Below, one piece after another: positions 10,072 through 21,139 of a DNA stretch of 64,000 bases (position 1 is its first letter; the number at the start of each line of letters is the position of its first letter). The translations under genes and the position numbers were made by a program. The notes beneath the pieces are model-generated. The model was not told the origin of the DNA, made no database searches, and worked only from the letters and a program-made list of their open reading frames with translations. The DNA comes from Gordionus sp. m RMFG-2023 (taxonomy: Eukaryota > Nematomorpha > Gordioida > Chordodea > Parachordodidae), in contig NC_088778.1 of the NCBI RefSeq assembly GCF_954871325.1, positions 20,569,120-20,633,119 of the forward strand, in the 5' to 3' direction.

Positions 10072-11465
10072 ATCTATAGATGGAAATATGATTACTGAAG
10101 TGACTATCTTAAAATATATAGGTGTATTGCTGGATAAGAAAGATTGTACTAAAAAGGATCAACAGGCTAAATTAAATAAAACCAGGGTAAAATACAGGGC
10201 ATTGATGAAGATTTGGTCATCACAACAAGTATCTATCCCTTTGAAGATTAGATTATTTAAAGTTCTAATAATGGCTTCCCTTTACTACGGCGTGGAAACA
10301 TGGAAGGATACCAAGTCGGGCAATAGCAAGACGCAGATATTTATAAACAAATGTCTAAGGTATATTACTAGGACCTTTTACCCTCGAAATACTACAAATT
10401 ATATGTTATGGGCGAGATGCGATATTCTTCCTTACATAAAACGATAGAATATAGGGAAATTGAGTTGGTGGGTCATATATTAAGACATACCTCTAACAAC
10501 TTAATACATCAGGCACTTATAAACCAATCCTCGGAAGACACTGCTCTTAAGTTCTTTTTATCTTATAAAGGCAGTTGGTTTGACAGAATAATAAGGTCCT
10601 TGGCGGAACTAGATCTATCTTGGGAGTTTTTAAAGAGAGCTTCGGGACAGGAAAATCTTCAAATATATTTTGAGACTTATATATGAGCATATGACAAATA
10701 CCTGCTAAGCGAGGTAAAAATTTATAAACTATATTCATTACTATATATTTTAAATTATTATTATTAAGACAGCAAGATATTTTCTTGAAAAGGAGGCTTT
10801 AAGGGAATTTCTATTAGGACAAATATTAGCTAAGAGAGGCAAATAAATTAATAAACTATTTATTACTAAGTATTTAAAATTATCTTGAAAAAGAGGTCCA
10901 TTAAAGGGAATCTATATTATGATTTATTCTGGACTTTTCATAATGTATCCTAATCGCATCCTAATTGTCAAGCTATGTTTATCTATTTGATACCTATTAA
11001 AAGAAGATCAAACTTCTATATTTCAAAGTAATAATTTAAATTTAATCAATTGTGATTTTTGGTTTTTTAAATTTAATCAATTGTGTTTTTAGTAATAAAT
11101 TAAATTTAAGCAATCGTGGTATGCTATTGGACATCTGTAAATATTTTAAAGATCAGGAGATACATTTGGGTTATCGGTAAAATGATAATGGCTCCCTTTA
11201 ATGTCCTTTATAGAAATAAATTAAATCTTAAACTAACATTAGACAATTGTATTTGGAAGGCTTTAAACAGTTTTCTACATCTATTCTATTTCTCCTTATA
11301 ATATATTTTCTATTTCCTGCTAAATCAAACTATTCACTTTATTGGAAGAGGGTTAGTTCCACTCATAAATTAGTTTCTGGGTACAAGGTTTGTCGGTATC
11401 CTGAGAAAAATCGGCGCAACATTTTGGGCAGGTCTATGACCAACGTGCAAGATAAGATAAGATAA
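10072..11465 (+). mobile_element. LINE copy 2, more strongly 5'-truncated
   Basis: It begins nine bases after the tail of copy 1, at the codons for 'IDGNMITE', and ends in the same gataagataagataa tail (11451-11465). The two copies are therefore head-to-tail and of the same family but diverged by many substitutions. Copy 2 lacks motifs A-D of the reverse transcriptase. The long 3' UTR (10687-11450) has no gene; small ORFs in it (11116-11301, 11247-11465) are by-products. Confidence 0.8.
10088..10686 (+). pseudogene. LINE reverse transcriptase tail, two frames
   Basis: ORF 10088-10447 begins at motif E (TILKYIGVLLDKK) and ends in the thumb (FYPRNTTNYMLW). A frame change leads into 10408-10686, which reads HKTIEYREIELVGHILRHT and then SWFDRIIRSLAELDLSWEFL. 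This 'R..EL.GH.LR' block followed by 'W.r.i..........W......A' is the usual C-terminal end of RTE/CR1-type LINE proteins. The stop at 10684-10686 is likely the native end. One frameshift and the missing N-terminal parts make it a dead copy. Confidence 0.75.
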
Positions 11466-11466
11466 T

Positions 11467-11910
11467 GATTTTTGCAGATTCTGAAACTAAATATATAATT
11501 ATTTATGATGTAATATCATTAATTTGAGGTGATTATGACAATATAATTAATAGTGAGGATGAAGATTTTATATATGATAGTGATCATGATACACAATCTG
11601 AATTAAAGGATAATAAACTTAATATTATTTAGGTAAATATGAAATCATTTATCATAGTATATTTCTCTTTAAATTTAGCTAAAAATATAAGTTAATTAAA
11701 TGGAAAAAAGATCTTCCTAATCATAAGAACTCATCAACAAAATTTAGTTATTCATCTGTCAGGAGTAAAAAAATAAGAGAAAGAAGCTGACACTCCAGAA
11801 AAATGTTTTGACTTATTCATAACACCAAAAATGATTGAAGAGATTATTTAACATACCAATAAAAAATTAAAATTATATTTAAAAACTATACTGACCAGAT
11901 TATGATGAAT
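11467..11910 (+). pseudogene. piggyBac-like transposase N-terminal remnant
   Basis: Plus-strand translation gives an acidic stretch (SEDEDFIYDSDHDTQSE, about 11550-11600) and then DTPEKCFDLFITPKMIEEII followed, after a stop, by HTNKKLK. This matches the piggyBac pattern of an acidic N-terminus followed by 'P...F.lf.....l..iv..TN.y'. Catalytic DDD residues are not reached because an element-A fragment interrupts at about 11911. With the TTAA end at 8163 it suggests one old piggyBac element split by the LINE insertions. Confidence 0.5.
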
Positions 11911-12102
11911 AGTTTTATAAAAAATATCAACTTTAACATTCTTTCTTTCAAATTATTGTTGATATATGCTAATTGAGGGTCAGGGAGTGGAGGGAGGACT
12001 AAGAGGGATATTTTTTATTAGCTTAAAATGATATTCACAAAGAGTGATAAATTTCTGAAGGGGGGGATTTCCCCTTGCCCCCCCCCCTTGGCTACGCCTA
12101 TG
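11911..12102 (-). mobile_element. Element A fragment (hAT-like MITE end)
   Basis: About 190 bases match the left end of element A (complete at 35940-37142) in reverse orientation and finish in ggctacgcctatg, its terminal inverted repeat. A run of ten C lies just inside the terminus (12078-12087). The other end is missing. Confidence 0.7.
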
Positions 12103-12984
12103 ATTGGCATAATGAGTAATTGCTGGTTTTTGTTTCACTAATTTATTGATTCCTCAAAAAAGCTGAAAAATATCTTATTTTAAAATTCTAGCATTCAAAT
12201 TTTAGTACATATGTTAGAATTTAACAAATAATTGGTCACATTTCTTATTAATTGTATCATTTTGACATTTAAATTTTTAGTAAAATTTAATATTTTATAT
12301 TATACTTTAAAAAAATATATCGAATTTTAAGGAATAAAGATTTTTTGTTCCCTTCAATTATCATTTAATTATATAACATATTATAGTGGTCTATTCAAAA
12401 ACCATGCGAATATTCGATTCGTTTCGAACATTTAGAATCGGATTGAAAAGTAACGAATACGAATATTAAATTAATGGTTTTGTTCGAATATAAATTAACA
12501 TTCGAATTTCAGAATTATTCAATATAATCAATATGGTTTTTAATAAAATTTAATCATTTATCATTTCTATTGATAACTTGTCAATCTGACACAAGGGATA
12601 TTATTTACACATTAAGTGCTTATGAAAAACTTTTATCAGTAAAAACTATCTGCGTCTCGTACGCAGCGGGGTGGGGGGGGGCAGGAGGACAAATCCCCCC
12701 CCCCCCTCAAAGCCAAAAAATGCAGATGCCGGATATATTTTTCAAAAATATTATTGTTTATATTAATTTATATTTGTTAATATTTATTCGTATCTCATAT
12801 TAAATATATATTTTATTACATTTATTATCACATTCATAAGTTATTTTATCATTTAATTTCGATTACAAGTTTTCCGGCGTAATATTTACTTATTATTTTC
12901 AAATTTTTAGCGGCGTAATATTTATCTACCATTTTCAAATTTCTAGTCAAATAATAATTATTTCTGAAACTTCTGGTCCAACAA

Positions 12985-14446
12985 TGAAAAAGAAATTGCA
13001 ACCTTGTCCAACGAGATAGAGCCTCTTCCATCAAGCACTAACAGCTATTAAGGGGTTAGAAGAGCCAATTATTTGCTATTACTGAAATATCACAATGGCC
13101 TGAAAGAAATATTTCCTCAGAAGCAAGAAAATTATTGGATTCAATGCTTATTCCAAATTTTATTTCTCATTAGAATGTATTATTTAATTATACAACTATT
13201 TTAAGTATTACTTTTCAAAAACATGACATTGATTTGATTAGGAAGATGAGAATAGCGGAGAGCATTTTATCAGAACTCAAGGAAATTAGGGCTAATGTTG
13301 ATGAAGAATTTCATATTTCATATTTTATTGTTGAGTCAAAAGCAGAGCTATACGTGTTTAATATTTGTCTCCCTCGACTTGTAGCAAGGCAAGCTCATCG
13401 TTAAAACATTAATATAGGATCAGTAGAAAAGTATATCTTAGATGCAGATACATTTATAACCAAAATAAATGAATTTATAATATATCATGCAGCACTTACA
13501 TCTGCAAATATTACTTCCACAAAGCCTTCCCAACCTTTTTCAGATGGTGATAGAAAAAAAAATATTTGTTAGATTTTTATTATGAAGATGTTAAAGTATC
13601 TTATGATGCCTTACTAGCTGAATAACTATGTTTATAAGATTAATAGTTGATATAGTCCCAAAAAATGTTATGGATGCTCTGCATTATTTCAAACACATTT
13701 TAGATTAAATTTCCAATGTATTAAAAGGGTTTATAAACTCTTCCCATTAGTAAACTAATGAGAGAACACTCTCTTTTTTAAGAAGAATAACAGAGGCCTG
13801 CAGAAGTACCATTTGCAGGGCCTGGCCCGACTTTTTTTAAAAAACTTTCAGGCCTGGCCCGGCTTTTTTTAAAAATTTTTTTAGGCCGCTCGGCTTTTTT
13901 TTTTAAATTTACAGGCTCAGCCCGGCTTTTCTGAAAATAAAATTTTCAAGCCCGGCCCGGATTTTTTTAAAATAAATTATATTTATTTTGATTTTTATAG
14001 TTAATAATAACGATTTCGAATATAGGCTGTTTTAAAAAATACAGCCCGCCTTTTTTTTTTTAAATTTACAGGCTCAGCCCGGCTTTTATGAAAATCAAAT
14101 TTTCAGGCCCGGCCCGGATTTTTTTAAAATAAATTATATTTATTTTTGATTTTTATAGCTAATAATAACGATTTCGAATATAGGCTGTTTTAAAAAATAC
14201 AGCCCGGCTTGGGTGTTTTTTTAAAAAAATTTCGGGCCCGGCCCGGGTATATTTAAAAAAATTAAAATACTGTCCGGCCAGGGGTCGGGCCTGCAGGTCT
14301 CTGAAAAACATACCAAGAAGTACAACATGTGAAAGTAGATTGAAAGGTTTGGATCTTTTGAATATTCATAGGCATTTGACGACAAGCAAGGATGAGATAA
14401 TTGAAAAATTAGCTCAATTCCAACGAAGATTGGATTTTACATTGTA
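12985..14446 (+). pseudogene. hAT transposase remnant of element G
   Basis: Traces in three frames include CPTR followed by FHQALTAIKGLEEPI (resembling 'TRW..h..A...i'), a middle section at about 13230-13560, and VPKNVMDALHYF. The C-terminal end, after the MITE, reads PRSTTCESRLKGLDLLNIHR and EIIEKLAQFQRRLDFTL then a stop (14320-14446). 'RSTM..RL.gLALL.IHR' is the dimerisation tail typical of the hAT/DUF4371 type. Many stops and frame changes, plus the insertion at 13791-14303, leave it inactive. Confidence 0.55.
13791..14303. mobile_element. GC-rich MITE with internal duplication
   Basis: Terminal inverted repeats cagaggcctgcag and ctgcaggtctctg match at 11 of 13 bases. The interior repeats 'aggc(cc)ggcccgg' motifs. 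A unit of about 160 bases is tandemly duplicated (from about 13905 and about 14063), near-identical including 'aacgatttcgaatataggctg'. It interrupts the transposase reading of element G. The flanking octamers (aagaataa / aaaaacat) match at only five of eight, so the target duplication is doubtful or diverged. Confidence 0.6.
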
Positions 14447-15021
14447 AATATTTAACATACAAAATACAATTATTCCTAAGAAACTTTTTGTGTGAAGGCT
14501 CAAAAAATTCAAATTTCTACTTTGGGTCATTTAAGTGATTCTTTACATATAATTTTTTTATAATTTAAAATTGTGTATTAGGAATAGTTATTAGTCCTAA
14601 TAAATTTATGCTTGATATTTTTAAAAAACAATAATATTTCTCAAAAAAATTTATTATCCCCCCCCCCCCCCCCCCCCTTCCCCAGACTAAATTCCTGCGT
14701 ACGCGCCTGAGAATATCTTATAAAGAAAATAGAATAAGCAATATGAAAAATAATTTTCCTTAAAAATTGGCGTGTTATAGAGGTAATATGCATTTCAATT
14801 TCGTTAATTCGTCATATTATTATTAATTTTTCGCTTAAAATTAGAATTAATATATTTTTGTATGAATTATTTAATATATATTTTTTTTTAAAGAAGAATT
14901 ATACGAATCAAATACAAATATTCGATTCGTATTTTTCTTTGACCAGGCCTACATTAGTACAGTAAAGAAATAACAAAATTAATTAAATAGTTTACAATTT
15001 TTAATATCAATTATAAGGAAA

Positions 15022-15333
15022 TCAACGTGGGCAATAGTTATTACATTCTTCTTTCGACATGAAATTATTTCCATTTCCTCTGCATCCGCCATAATTAAAT
15101 GGTTTGCACTTTTTTTGTTCCAAATTGTAATACCATCTTGCTCTGGATTCTCTACATGGACCTACTTTTAATGGTTGACGACATATATCTTGATTAAATA
15201 TGTAAAATAGTTGGAGTGATATAAGGATATTCATTATTATTTAAACAAAAAAATATATGCTTACCCTTTGGCTCTAATGTAATTTTTACAGAAGGTGTAG
15301 CATCCAATATAATAGACCCATGGTAATTTCTAA
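15022..15333 (-). CDS. Kunitz-domain secreted protein, last two exons
   Basis: The last exon (15022-15188) encodes ICRQPLKVGPC through NNYCPR and a stop. It holds a complete Kunitz/BPTI domain with six cysteines in the family spacing (C..GPC......YYN....C..F.YGGC..N.N.F....C...C). The reactive-loop region is KVGPCRES, so the residue just before GPC is Val; an elastase-like or altered target would fit better than trypsin, but this is inference. Upstream on the minus strand an intron of 76 bases (15189-15264, GTAAGC..AG) separates a 69-base exon (15265-15333) reading NYHGSIILDATPSVKITLEPK. The junction is phase 1 and restores Asp. The ATG at 15234 lies inside this intron, so a 70-residue start there is unlikely. 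Upstream exons are not found; papilin-like multidomain proteins are one possibility. Confidence 0.8.
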
Positions 15334-16320
15334 CTGTAATTTAATATAAAATGTTTTAATAATGTTTTATTAATATATTTTATTCTTGGGCCATTCCATG
15401 TCAAATCGATCAAAAAAGGCACTTTTTCGGTCGACCCCTTTTAAAATTGTTAAAATTTTCTGGAATTATTTAGATAGGTAATAAACTGAGAAAGCAGTTT
15501 ATTTTAGCTCACGAGCACACCTGGTTCTTGAGACATAGAGGCTCAAAGGTACAAAAAAGAGCCACTTTGGAATCTGTAAAATTTTTAAAATGCTTATATC
15601 TCAAAAACTATTTATAGTAAAATAAATTATAATATTTCATTTTGTGGGTAAAAAAAATTCTCTAATGGGCTAACAAGGAATAATAAATATTGGCTATAGG
15701 CTTTTAACATCCGGTTTACCTAAATTGCTTTACCTGTATTTTTAAGCAAAATAGTGAGTTTGTTTTCGAATTTTTTTTTTGCTTTTTATTTAGACACCTT
15801 TTATAAATATATATACGATGTCAAAACCTTGGCGACACTATCGACTTTTCCGAAATATACATTTTTACCTAAAATTGAAGAAAAAAGTAGATGGCGCTAA
15901 TGGTTGAAAAATATTATTCTTAAGGAAAATGAAAATATTGATACGTTTATAAGAATTCTGATAAAATTTTCCAGTTCTGCCCCCCCCCCCTCCCACTATC
16001 CTTAAAATGTTTTACATTTTTTTAGATCTCCATTTTGCTACTATAGCGAGAGAATGACTTATTAGCTCGATAATATATAACAGCTGCAATAAAAACAAAT
16101 ATTTTATTAGGCATATATTCGATTATATTTTACAAAATAAATTGTTTAAAACGATCTCTCTTTCTGCGAAATAATTTTAACCTGTCCGTTCAGATTAATT
16201 TTATTGTCTGTCTACCAATAACAATCTGGATTTGGAGAGTGCAAAAACATGTATTCTAGGTGTAGATCAATTAAAATTTTATTCTATATCACAGATGGAC
16301 GTACCAAATATTAAAATGTT

Positions 16321-16744
16321 GCAACCCATTTAATCTACAGAGACATGCTTTATCGCGAGAATCTAAAAAAGATTCTACCCTGGATGACCCAAAAAAATTT
16401 ACCATTCAATTTAGATATGTTAATGGCAATAAAAATTAGCAAACATTCCTTATACTTCAAATGACAATGTAGATATTGATTCTCTCCTTCATATAATTAA
16501 TCAAGAGGCTATTGATAACATTAATATATCCCTACAATCAGGGAAATCTCTCATTAAAAGAAAACACTTATGTGAAAAGAAATATTCGAAGAAAAAAATA
16601 TCTAGAGTAAAAAAAGTTTTAACGACTAAAATTATACCATTATCTTCATACCTTAAAAAATTATATGAAAGATATTTATTATTGGAAATTTGTTACATTA
16701 TTAAGTGTCTAATGGGCATATGCCCACTCTGCTCCTCAGTTAAT
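16321..16744 (+). pseudogene. Unrecognised ORF remnants inside element H
   Basis: Two overlapping open frames occupy the unique centre of element H. Frame one (16321-16464) contains YRDMLYRENLKKILPWMTQ; frame two (about 16430-16744) contains DIDSLLHIINQEAIDNINIS followed by a Lys-rich stretch SLIKRKHLCEKKYSKKKISR and ends ICPLCSS. They may be one protein split by a frameshift. The basic stretch and a CPLC pair hint at DNA binding. I cannot name a family; transposase is an inference from the location only. Confidence 0.35.
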
Positions 16745-17199
16745 TAGTATATTTAATAGAAAATCAAAATTTTTTAGTATAAAAAGTAAAAATATCTGGT
16801 TATTGATAAGTTAGCAGCAAAATTTTAACCATAATCCGTAATTTCATAATGCGTCATCTATTTTTTATCAGTTTTTGGAGTCGATAGCGTCGCCAAGGTT
16901 TTGATATTGTATATATATTTAGCAAAGGTGTCTAAATAAAAAGCAATAAAAAAAATCGAAAACAAACTCACTATCTTACTTAAAAATACAGGTAAAGCAA
17001 TTTAGGTAAACTTAAAAGCCTATAATGGCGCCAATATTTATTATTCTTTGTTAGCCCATTAGAGAATTTATTTACCTACTATTATTGCATTATGTGATTT
17101 TTTATATGCCTGTTTATTTTGTATGCATAATATAATAAATGACAAAATATGAAAATCAGAATAATTGTTCAGAGTTAACAAATTTTAAAAAAGTATAAT

Positions 17200-17268
17200 A
17201 TGCCCCCCATAAAATTTTTTTTAGTTGAGTTGAGCCCCCTGAGATTGTGAAGGCTAGCGACGCCCCTG
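17200..17268. mobile_element. MITE end fragment (CAGGGGCGTC family)
   Basis: The sequence ends in gaaggctagcgacgcccctg, the same terminus as the fuller MITE at 18866-19086. It lies within the insertion that splits the right arm of element H. The other end was not identified. Confidence 0.4.
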
Positions 17269-17472
17269 CCAATAATTAAATAATGATTTATAAATATTAT
17301 AAAACTTTATCTATGTGACACAACGTAAATCATATCTGTCCAATAAAAATCATCGTAACTTATTTGGTCCAATCATAATATCATACTAAATTCAAACATT
17401 CGTTCACTTGTCAAAATCCCATAAAACAAAAATTCTTCATCAAAACAGAATAATAATTTAATCTTCTATATA

Positions 17473-17848
17473 CAGTGGCGTAGCTACGGGGGGGGGGGGG
17501 GTTTGGGTTCGGACCCCTCCCAGAGCAAATTTTTTTTTTAGATTATTCGTTCAAAAGACTTAAAAGTGACTTTATATCAAATAAATACCATTAATATTTA
17601 TATTTTTCTGGTTTTGATGATTTTGGAAGGATATTATATTACTATTGAAATTATTTTGGATAGTATTATTATAAAGTCATTGAGAATAATCTACTAAATT
17701 ATAATAACATATTATTGATGCACTTAAAAAATATATTTATTATATATTATCGAGATGGGCAAAAGGGCCGAAGTCCAGTTAAATGGGCGCCCCCCAGGTT
17801 TTTATATGTATGGACCCCCTCTAAGGAAAATTCCTAGCTACGCCACTG
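17473..17848. mobile_element. hAT MITE with exact 8-base target duplication
   Basis: A 376-base element starts cagtggcgtagctacg and ends cctagctacgccactg, a near-perfect terminal inverted repeat. It is flanked by tctatata at 17465-17472 and again at 17849-17856. A run of 14 G sits immediately inside the left terminus (17488-17501). There is no coding capacity. Its ends belong to the widespread 'CAGTGGCGTAGC' hAT group. It is inserted in material that itself splits the right arm of element H. Confidence 0.9.
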
Positions 17849-18197
17849 TCTATATATATATATAATTCACCAATAAAAAAAAATTGATTGACATTTCACA
17901 TAATATATTGTTATTTAATAATTATTTAATCGTCATTTCGAACAACTGCAACGGAACTAACGTATAATTTTTTTTACTATAAATATTCTTTGAGATATAA
18001 GCATTTTAAAAATTTTTACAGATTTCAAAGTGACTCTTTTTTGTACCTTTGAGCCCCTATATCTCAAGAGCCAGGTGTGCTAGCGAACTAAAATAAACGG
18101 CTTTCTCACTCTTTTATCTATTTAAATAACCCCAGAAATTTTTAACAATTTTAAAAGGGGTCGGCCGAATCACGATCGATTTGACGTGGAATGACCC

Positions 18198-18865
18198 TCT
18201 TATGTTATGATATCTACAATGTTGTAGTCATAAAATTTGTGGTGGGGGCACGCTATTATTCTAAAAAAAATAGTAGGTGTGGCATGTTAAAATGGGCAAA
18301 TTTTTTTAAGGCAAATTTTATTTATTTATTATTTTAATAATTTATATCAAAGTATTTCATCTAAAATACATTACATCTATATTATATAAAATAGCTATTT
18401 AGAAAGTTATATAAAAATCGAAGTATTTTGCAAAATATATTGCAAAGAAATAATGTAATTTTTTATATATAAAAATAATTATATTATTATGATATAATGC
18501 ATAAATCAGAATAAATAAAAAAAGGTAAAAAAACTACAATCTATAGCGAAATCAAAAAAGGTGGAAAAAAACTACAATATTCTATAGCGAATCTTCAATA
18601 TTTTAAATAATAATAGCCGCGTTTCCTTGATTGGTTATGGTTTGCAGACTTAACTTTTCAGTCACTTTTTAATATATGAAGAAGAATTCCACCGACTGAG
18701 AGGAGGCCCCTTAACGTTTATCATCTTAAACTGGAAATTTATCATAAAGCATGCATGCAAATCCGTCATAATGACATTCATAAGGTAAAGCTGCAATCAC
18801 ATTCAGCAATACTACACGGATTTGTATTAATATAATTTAGAATCAAATTCTTTCAAATCACCGGG
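18198..18865. other. AT-rich spacer
   Basis: No gene. Short direct repeats occur, for example 'aaaaaaaggt(g/a)aaaaaaactacaat' twice near 18520-18580. Confidence 0.35.
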
Positions 18866-19086
18866 CTGTAGCGTCACTAGGGGGCGGGCGCAGGGGCTCG
18901 AGTTCCCTGAAAAATTTCTAGAGCTACCTCAAAATTTTGGATTTTTTTGTACCAAGTGTAATTTTGAAAATGTTAGCTAAAAAAATAGAGCTAAATTTAG
19001 ATAATGCTAGCTAAAAGTAAGGGTATTTGAAAATAATTTAAAAAAATTTTTAGGCTCCCTGATTGTAAAGGCTAGTGACGCCCCTG
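18866..19086. mobile_element. MITE of the CAGGGGCGTCACTAG family
   Basis: The left end ctgtagcgtcactag and right end ctagtgacgcccctg are inverted. The flanking octamers tcaccggg (18858-18865) and tgacgggg (19087-19094) agree at six of eight, consistent with a diverged hAT target duplication. No ORF. Confidence 0.6.
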
Positions 19087-20520
19087 TGACGGGGGCATTT
19101 ATTACTTTCATTATCATGATTATTAACAATATATTCCCTCTTTCCATTTATTATGAGATCCAAATCGAGCTTCATTCGGAAGCAAAGTTGTTTAATTTGC
19201 TCTTCCCCACGAAGAATGTGTGTCTGTGCTGGCTAATTATCTTTTTATTAACCGCATCAGACAAGATAGCTAAAAAGATGAAGCTGTATAATTTAATATA
19301 GTATTTTTAATTACTAGAATTATTGGAAGTGGAATCCATTAACCTACTTTGCATATTGTAAAAATACTTCATTTTTTTGGCTCGTTGATACCAAAGTGTC
19401 TTTTTCTTTTAATATTACTAATCCAAATTTCTTTATTTTCCTGGTGAGTTATTTAATATATTCTCCTTTAGAAATATTAACTTAACATTCATTTAGAAAT
19501 TATAAAAGAGATTTAGAACCTACCAGGCATATCCTGAAAAGATTTTAACACGAATCATTGGATTTATTGATTTTTCAGCTTTAGGTAAACGGGATTTTCT
19601 TGTCTGAAGCCTTAAGGATAAATCAAATAGAACATCATACATTAAGGTAAGATGGGATAAGAATGAATTTCTCACTTTCTAATTCGATGGGCAGTTCAGT
19701 AAATTTAGAACTATTGCTAGAATTTGCTGAATTTAAGAAATGCTCAGATCCAATCATGGGTATGGAAAACTCTCAAATTGATAAACTAGCCTATTCCAAA
19801 AAATTTAATTCAAATTCTGTTATTCTTCTCCCTTTACCCCCAATCCATTAGTCAAAAAGAGCATAATATCCAAAATTGGAACAGCATTGTTTAAAATATA
19901 TACAGCATATTTTTAACATTCTAAAAAATTGAATTTCAACCGTTTGAAAAAAACGGCCACTTGAATGAAGAAAAATCTAATCCTAAAATAACTAAATATA
20001 TTTAATAAAAAAATGAATTTCTTCTATATTTAAATAAATTCAGACCGAGATAAATAAACAAAATTAATTCAAGATCTGGACGAGTCGGGTAAATTTTTAA
20101 AAAATAATTTCAGATAGAACCGGATTTTAAAAATTAGGCCTGATGCAGATCACTAATAATTTAAATATCATAATTTTTAATTATATATATTTTTTTTAAT
20201 ATCGATATAAATTCTATTTTAAAAGTCAAAATAGTAAAGAAATTATATTTAAAATTTATTTTTTTTACTCACCTTTTCTGGTGGAGCTCCTTCAATATCT
20301 CACTCCACATTATGTTAATCATGCTATCTCTTTTATCTAATTTATACATTATATAAAAACTAATTCTACTTTATATTTTAATGGTTTTTATTTATTATTA
20401 TATTATCTATTTATATACTGTTTTGCGGCTATAAATCATATAATTTTAAGTTTATTTTCTTGTTGAAATAATGTTCAAATGTTTATTATATACAATTAAC
20501 TTTTACCAAAAGATATATAT
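19087..20520. other. Unresolved AT-rich region with short ORFs
   Basis: A 63-codon ORF at 19663-19851 (starts MNFSLSNSMGSSVNLELLLE) and an open stretch at 19520-19608 (RIIGFIDFSALGKRDFLV) are the only protein-like patches. I recognise neither; the stretch around 19520-19860 could be a decayed retroelement. At about 20125-20148 a sequence ending gcagatcacta resembles a hAT terminus but has no partner. Confidence 0.25.
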
Positions 20521-20522
20521 AT

Positions 20523-20884
20523 ATATATGTTACCTTCAATGTGTTTTCTCGGTAATGTGTTATTTTTTCAACTTTAAATCACCTTTAAGGGCGTTTTAAA
20601 AATTTATAATTTGATTTCACCGGAAATGTATCTACCCTGTTTGGATTACCTACCCTATGATTTTCAGATAATTTTGCCATGAATTTTGAACCAAATATAA
20701 TTTATGTTAGTTTCAAAGGGTAAAAGCAAAATTGTCTACAATGCATAAGATAGGTATTAAACTTGCTGGATTATATTTCCGGTAAAATCAGATTCTTAAA
20801 TTTAAAATAACACGCTCAAGAAATGATTTAAAGTTTAAAAAATAACACATTGCCGGAAAAACACATTGACGTTATAACATATAT
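20523..20884. mobile_element. Palindromic MITE
   Basis: The left half (atgttaccttcaatgtgtttt..cggtaatgtgttattttttcaactttaaatc) is repeated inverted at the right (..gatttaaagtttaaaaaataacacattgccgg..), with arms of about 120 bases around a non-repeated centre. No ORF. The flanks are AT microsatellite, so the exact ends and target duplication cannot be set. Confidence 0.65.
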
Positions 20885-21139
20885 TCTGATAAATTGTGAT
20901 GAAGATTATTATTTTTTTTATTACTTAAGTAAATCTTTAATTCTTGTCTAACTCTAAAATCCATATAAAAACTATATAACAAAATTAAAAAAATATGATT
21001 AAATCTATAAAATGGTGAAGATTAAAAATTACATAAAAACTATATAATAAAAATTAAAAATAAATATCAAGTTTAAATGGTAAAGATTAAAAATAAAAAT
21101 ATTATGCTGACACAGTGAATTGATTTGGATCGACATATT

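Larger units (their letters stand above)
12650..14709 (+). mobile_element. Element G, hAT transposon nested in hAT-F
   Basis: The ends ctgcgtctcgtacgcagcggg and ..attcctgcgtacgcgcctg are inverted, and each is followed inwards by a homopolymer run (G-rich then C-rich near 12668-12708; 20 C at 14658-14677). Between them lies a plus-strand hAT transposase remnant (next entry) split by a GC-rich MITE. The flanks show no convincing 8-base duplication. Confidence 0.55.
12384..14951. mobile_element. hAT-F, outer transposon shell
   Basis: The left end tagtggtctattcaaa..gcgaatattcgattcg and the right end cgattcgtatttttctttgaccaggccta form an imperfect inverted repeat with repeated 'cgaata' motifs. 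The interior is largely occupied by element G. No clean target-site duplication was found, so the ends are approximate. Confidence 0.55.
15388..18197. mobile_element. Element H, DNA transposon with very long terminal inverted repeats
   Basis: The left arm, about 470 bases (15388-15862), is repeated inverted at the right as two pieces (17985-18197 and 16870-17082), split by about 900 bases of later insertions. The outer ends are gggccattccatgtcaaat and its inverse atttgacgtggaatgaccc. A 4-base repeat tctt flanks both ends (15384-15387, 18198-18201). Long arms with a short duplication do not fit hAT; Sola, Ginger or Chapaev-like groups have 4-base duplications, but no transposase was recognised. 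The flanks belong to no gene seen here, though it sits just upstream of the Kunitz exons and may lie in one of that gene's introns. Confidence 0.65.

Noticed and set aside
15189-15234. Signal peptide from the ATG at 15234 of the Kunitz ORF
   Set aside because: The segment lies between a consensus donor and acceptor that join the upstream exon in phase; the start is most likely intronic.
15388-18197. Element H as a Polinton
   Set aside because: It is only 2.8 kb, has a 4-base rather than 6-base duplication, and shows no capsid, polymerase or integrase parts.
19579-19645. An exon-like block with good acceptor (ttttcag) and donor (aag|gtaaga)
   Set aside because: All three frames contain stops, so it could only be non-coding; no partner exons found.
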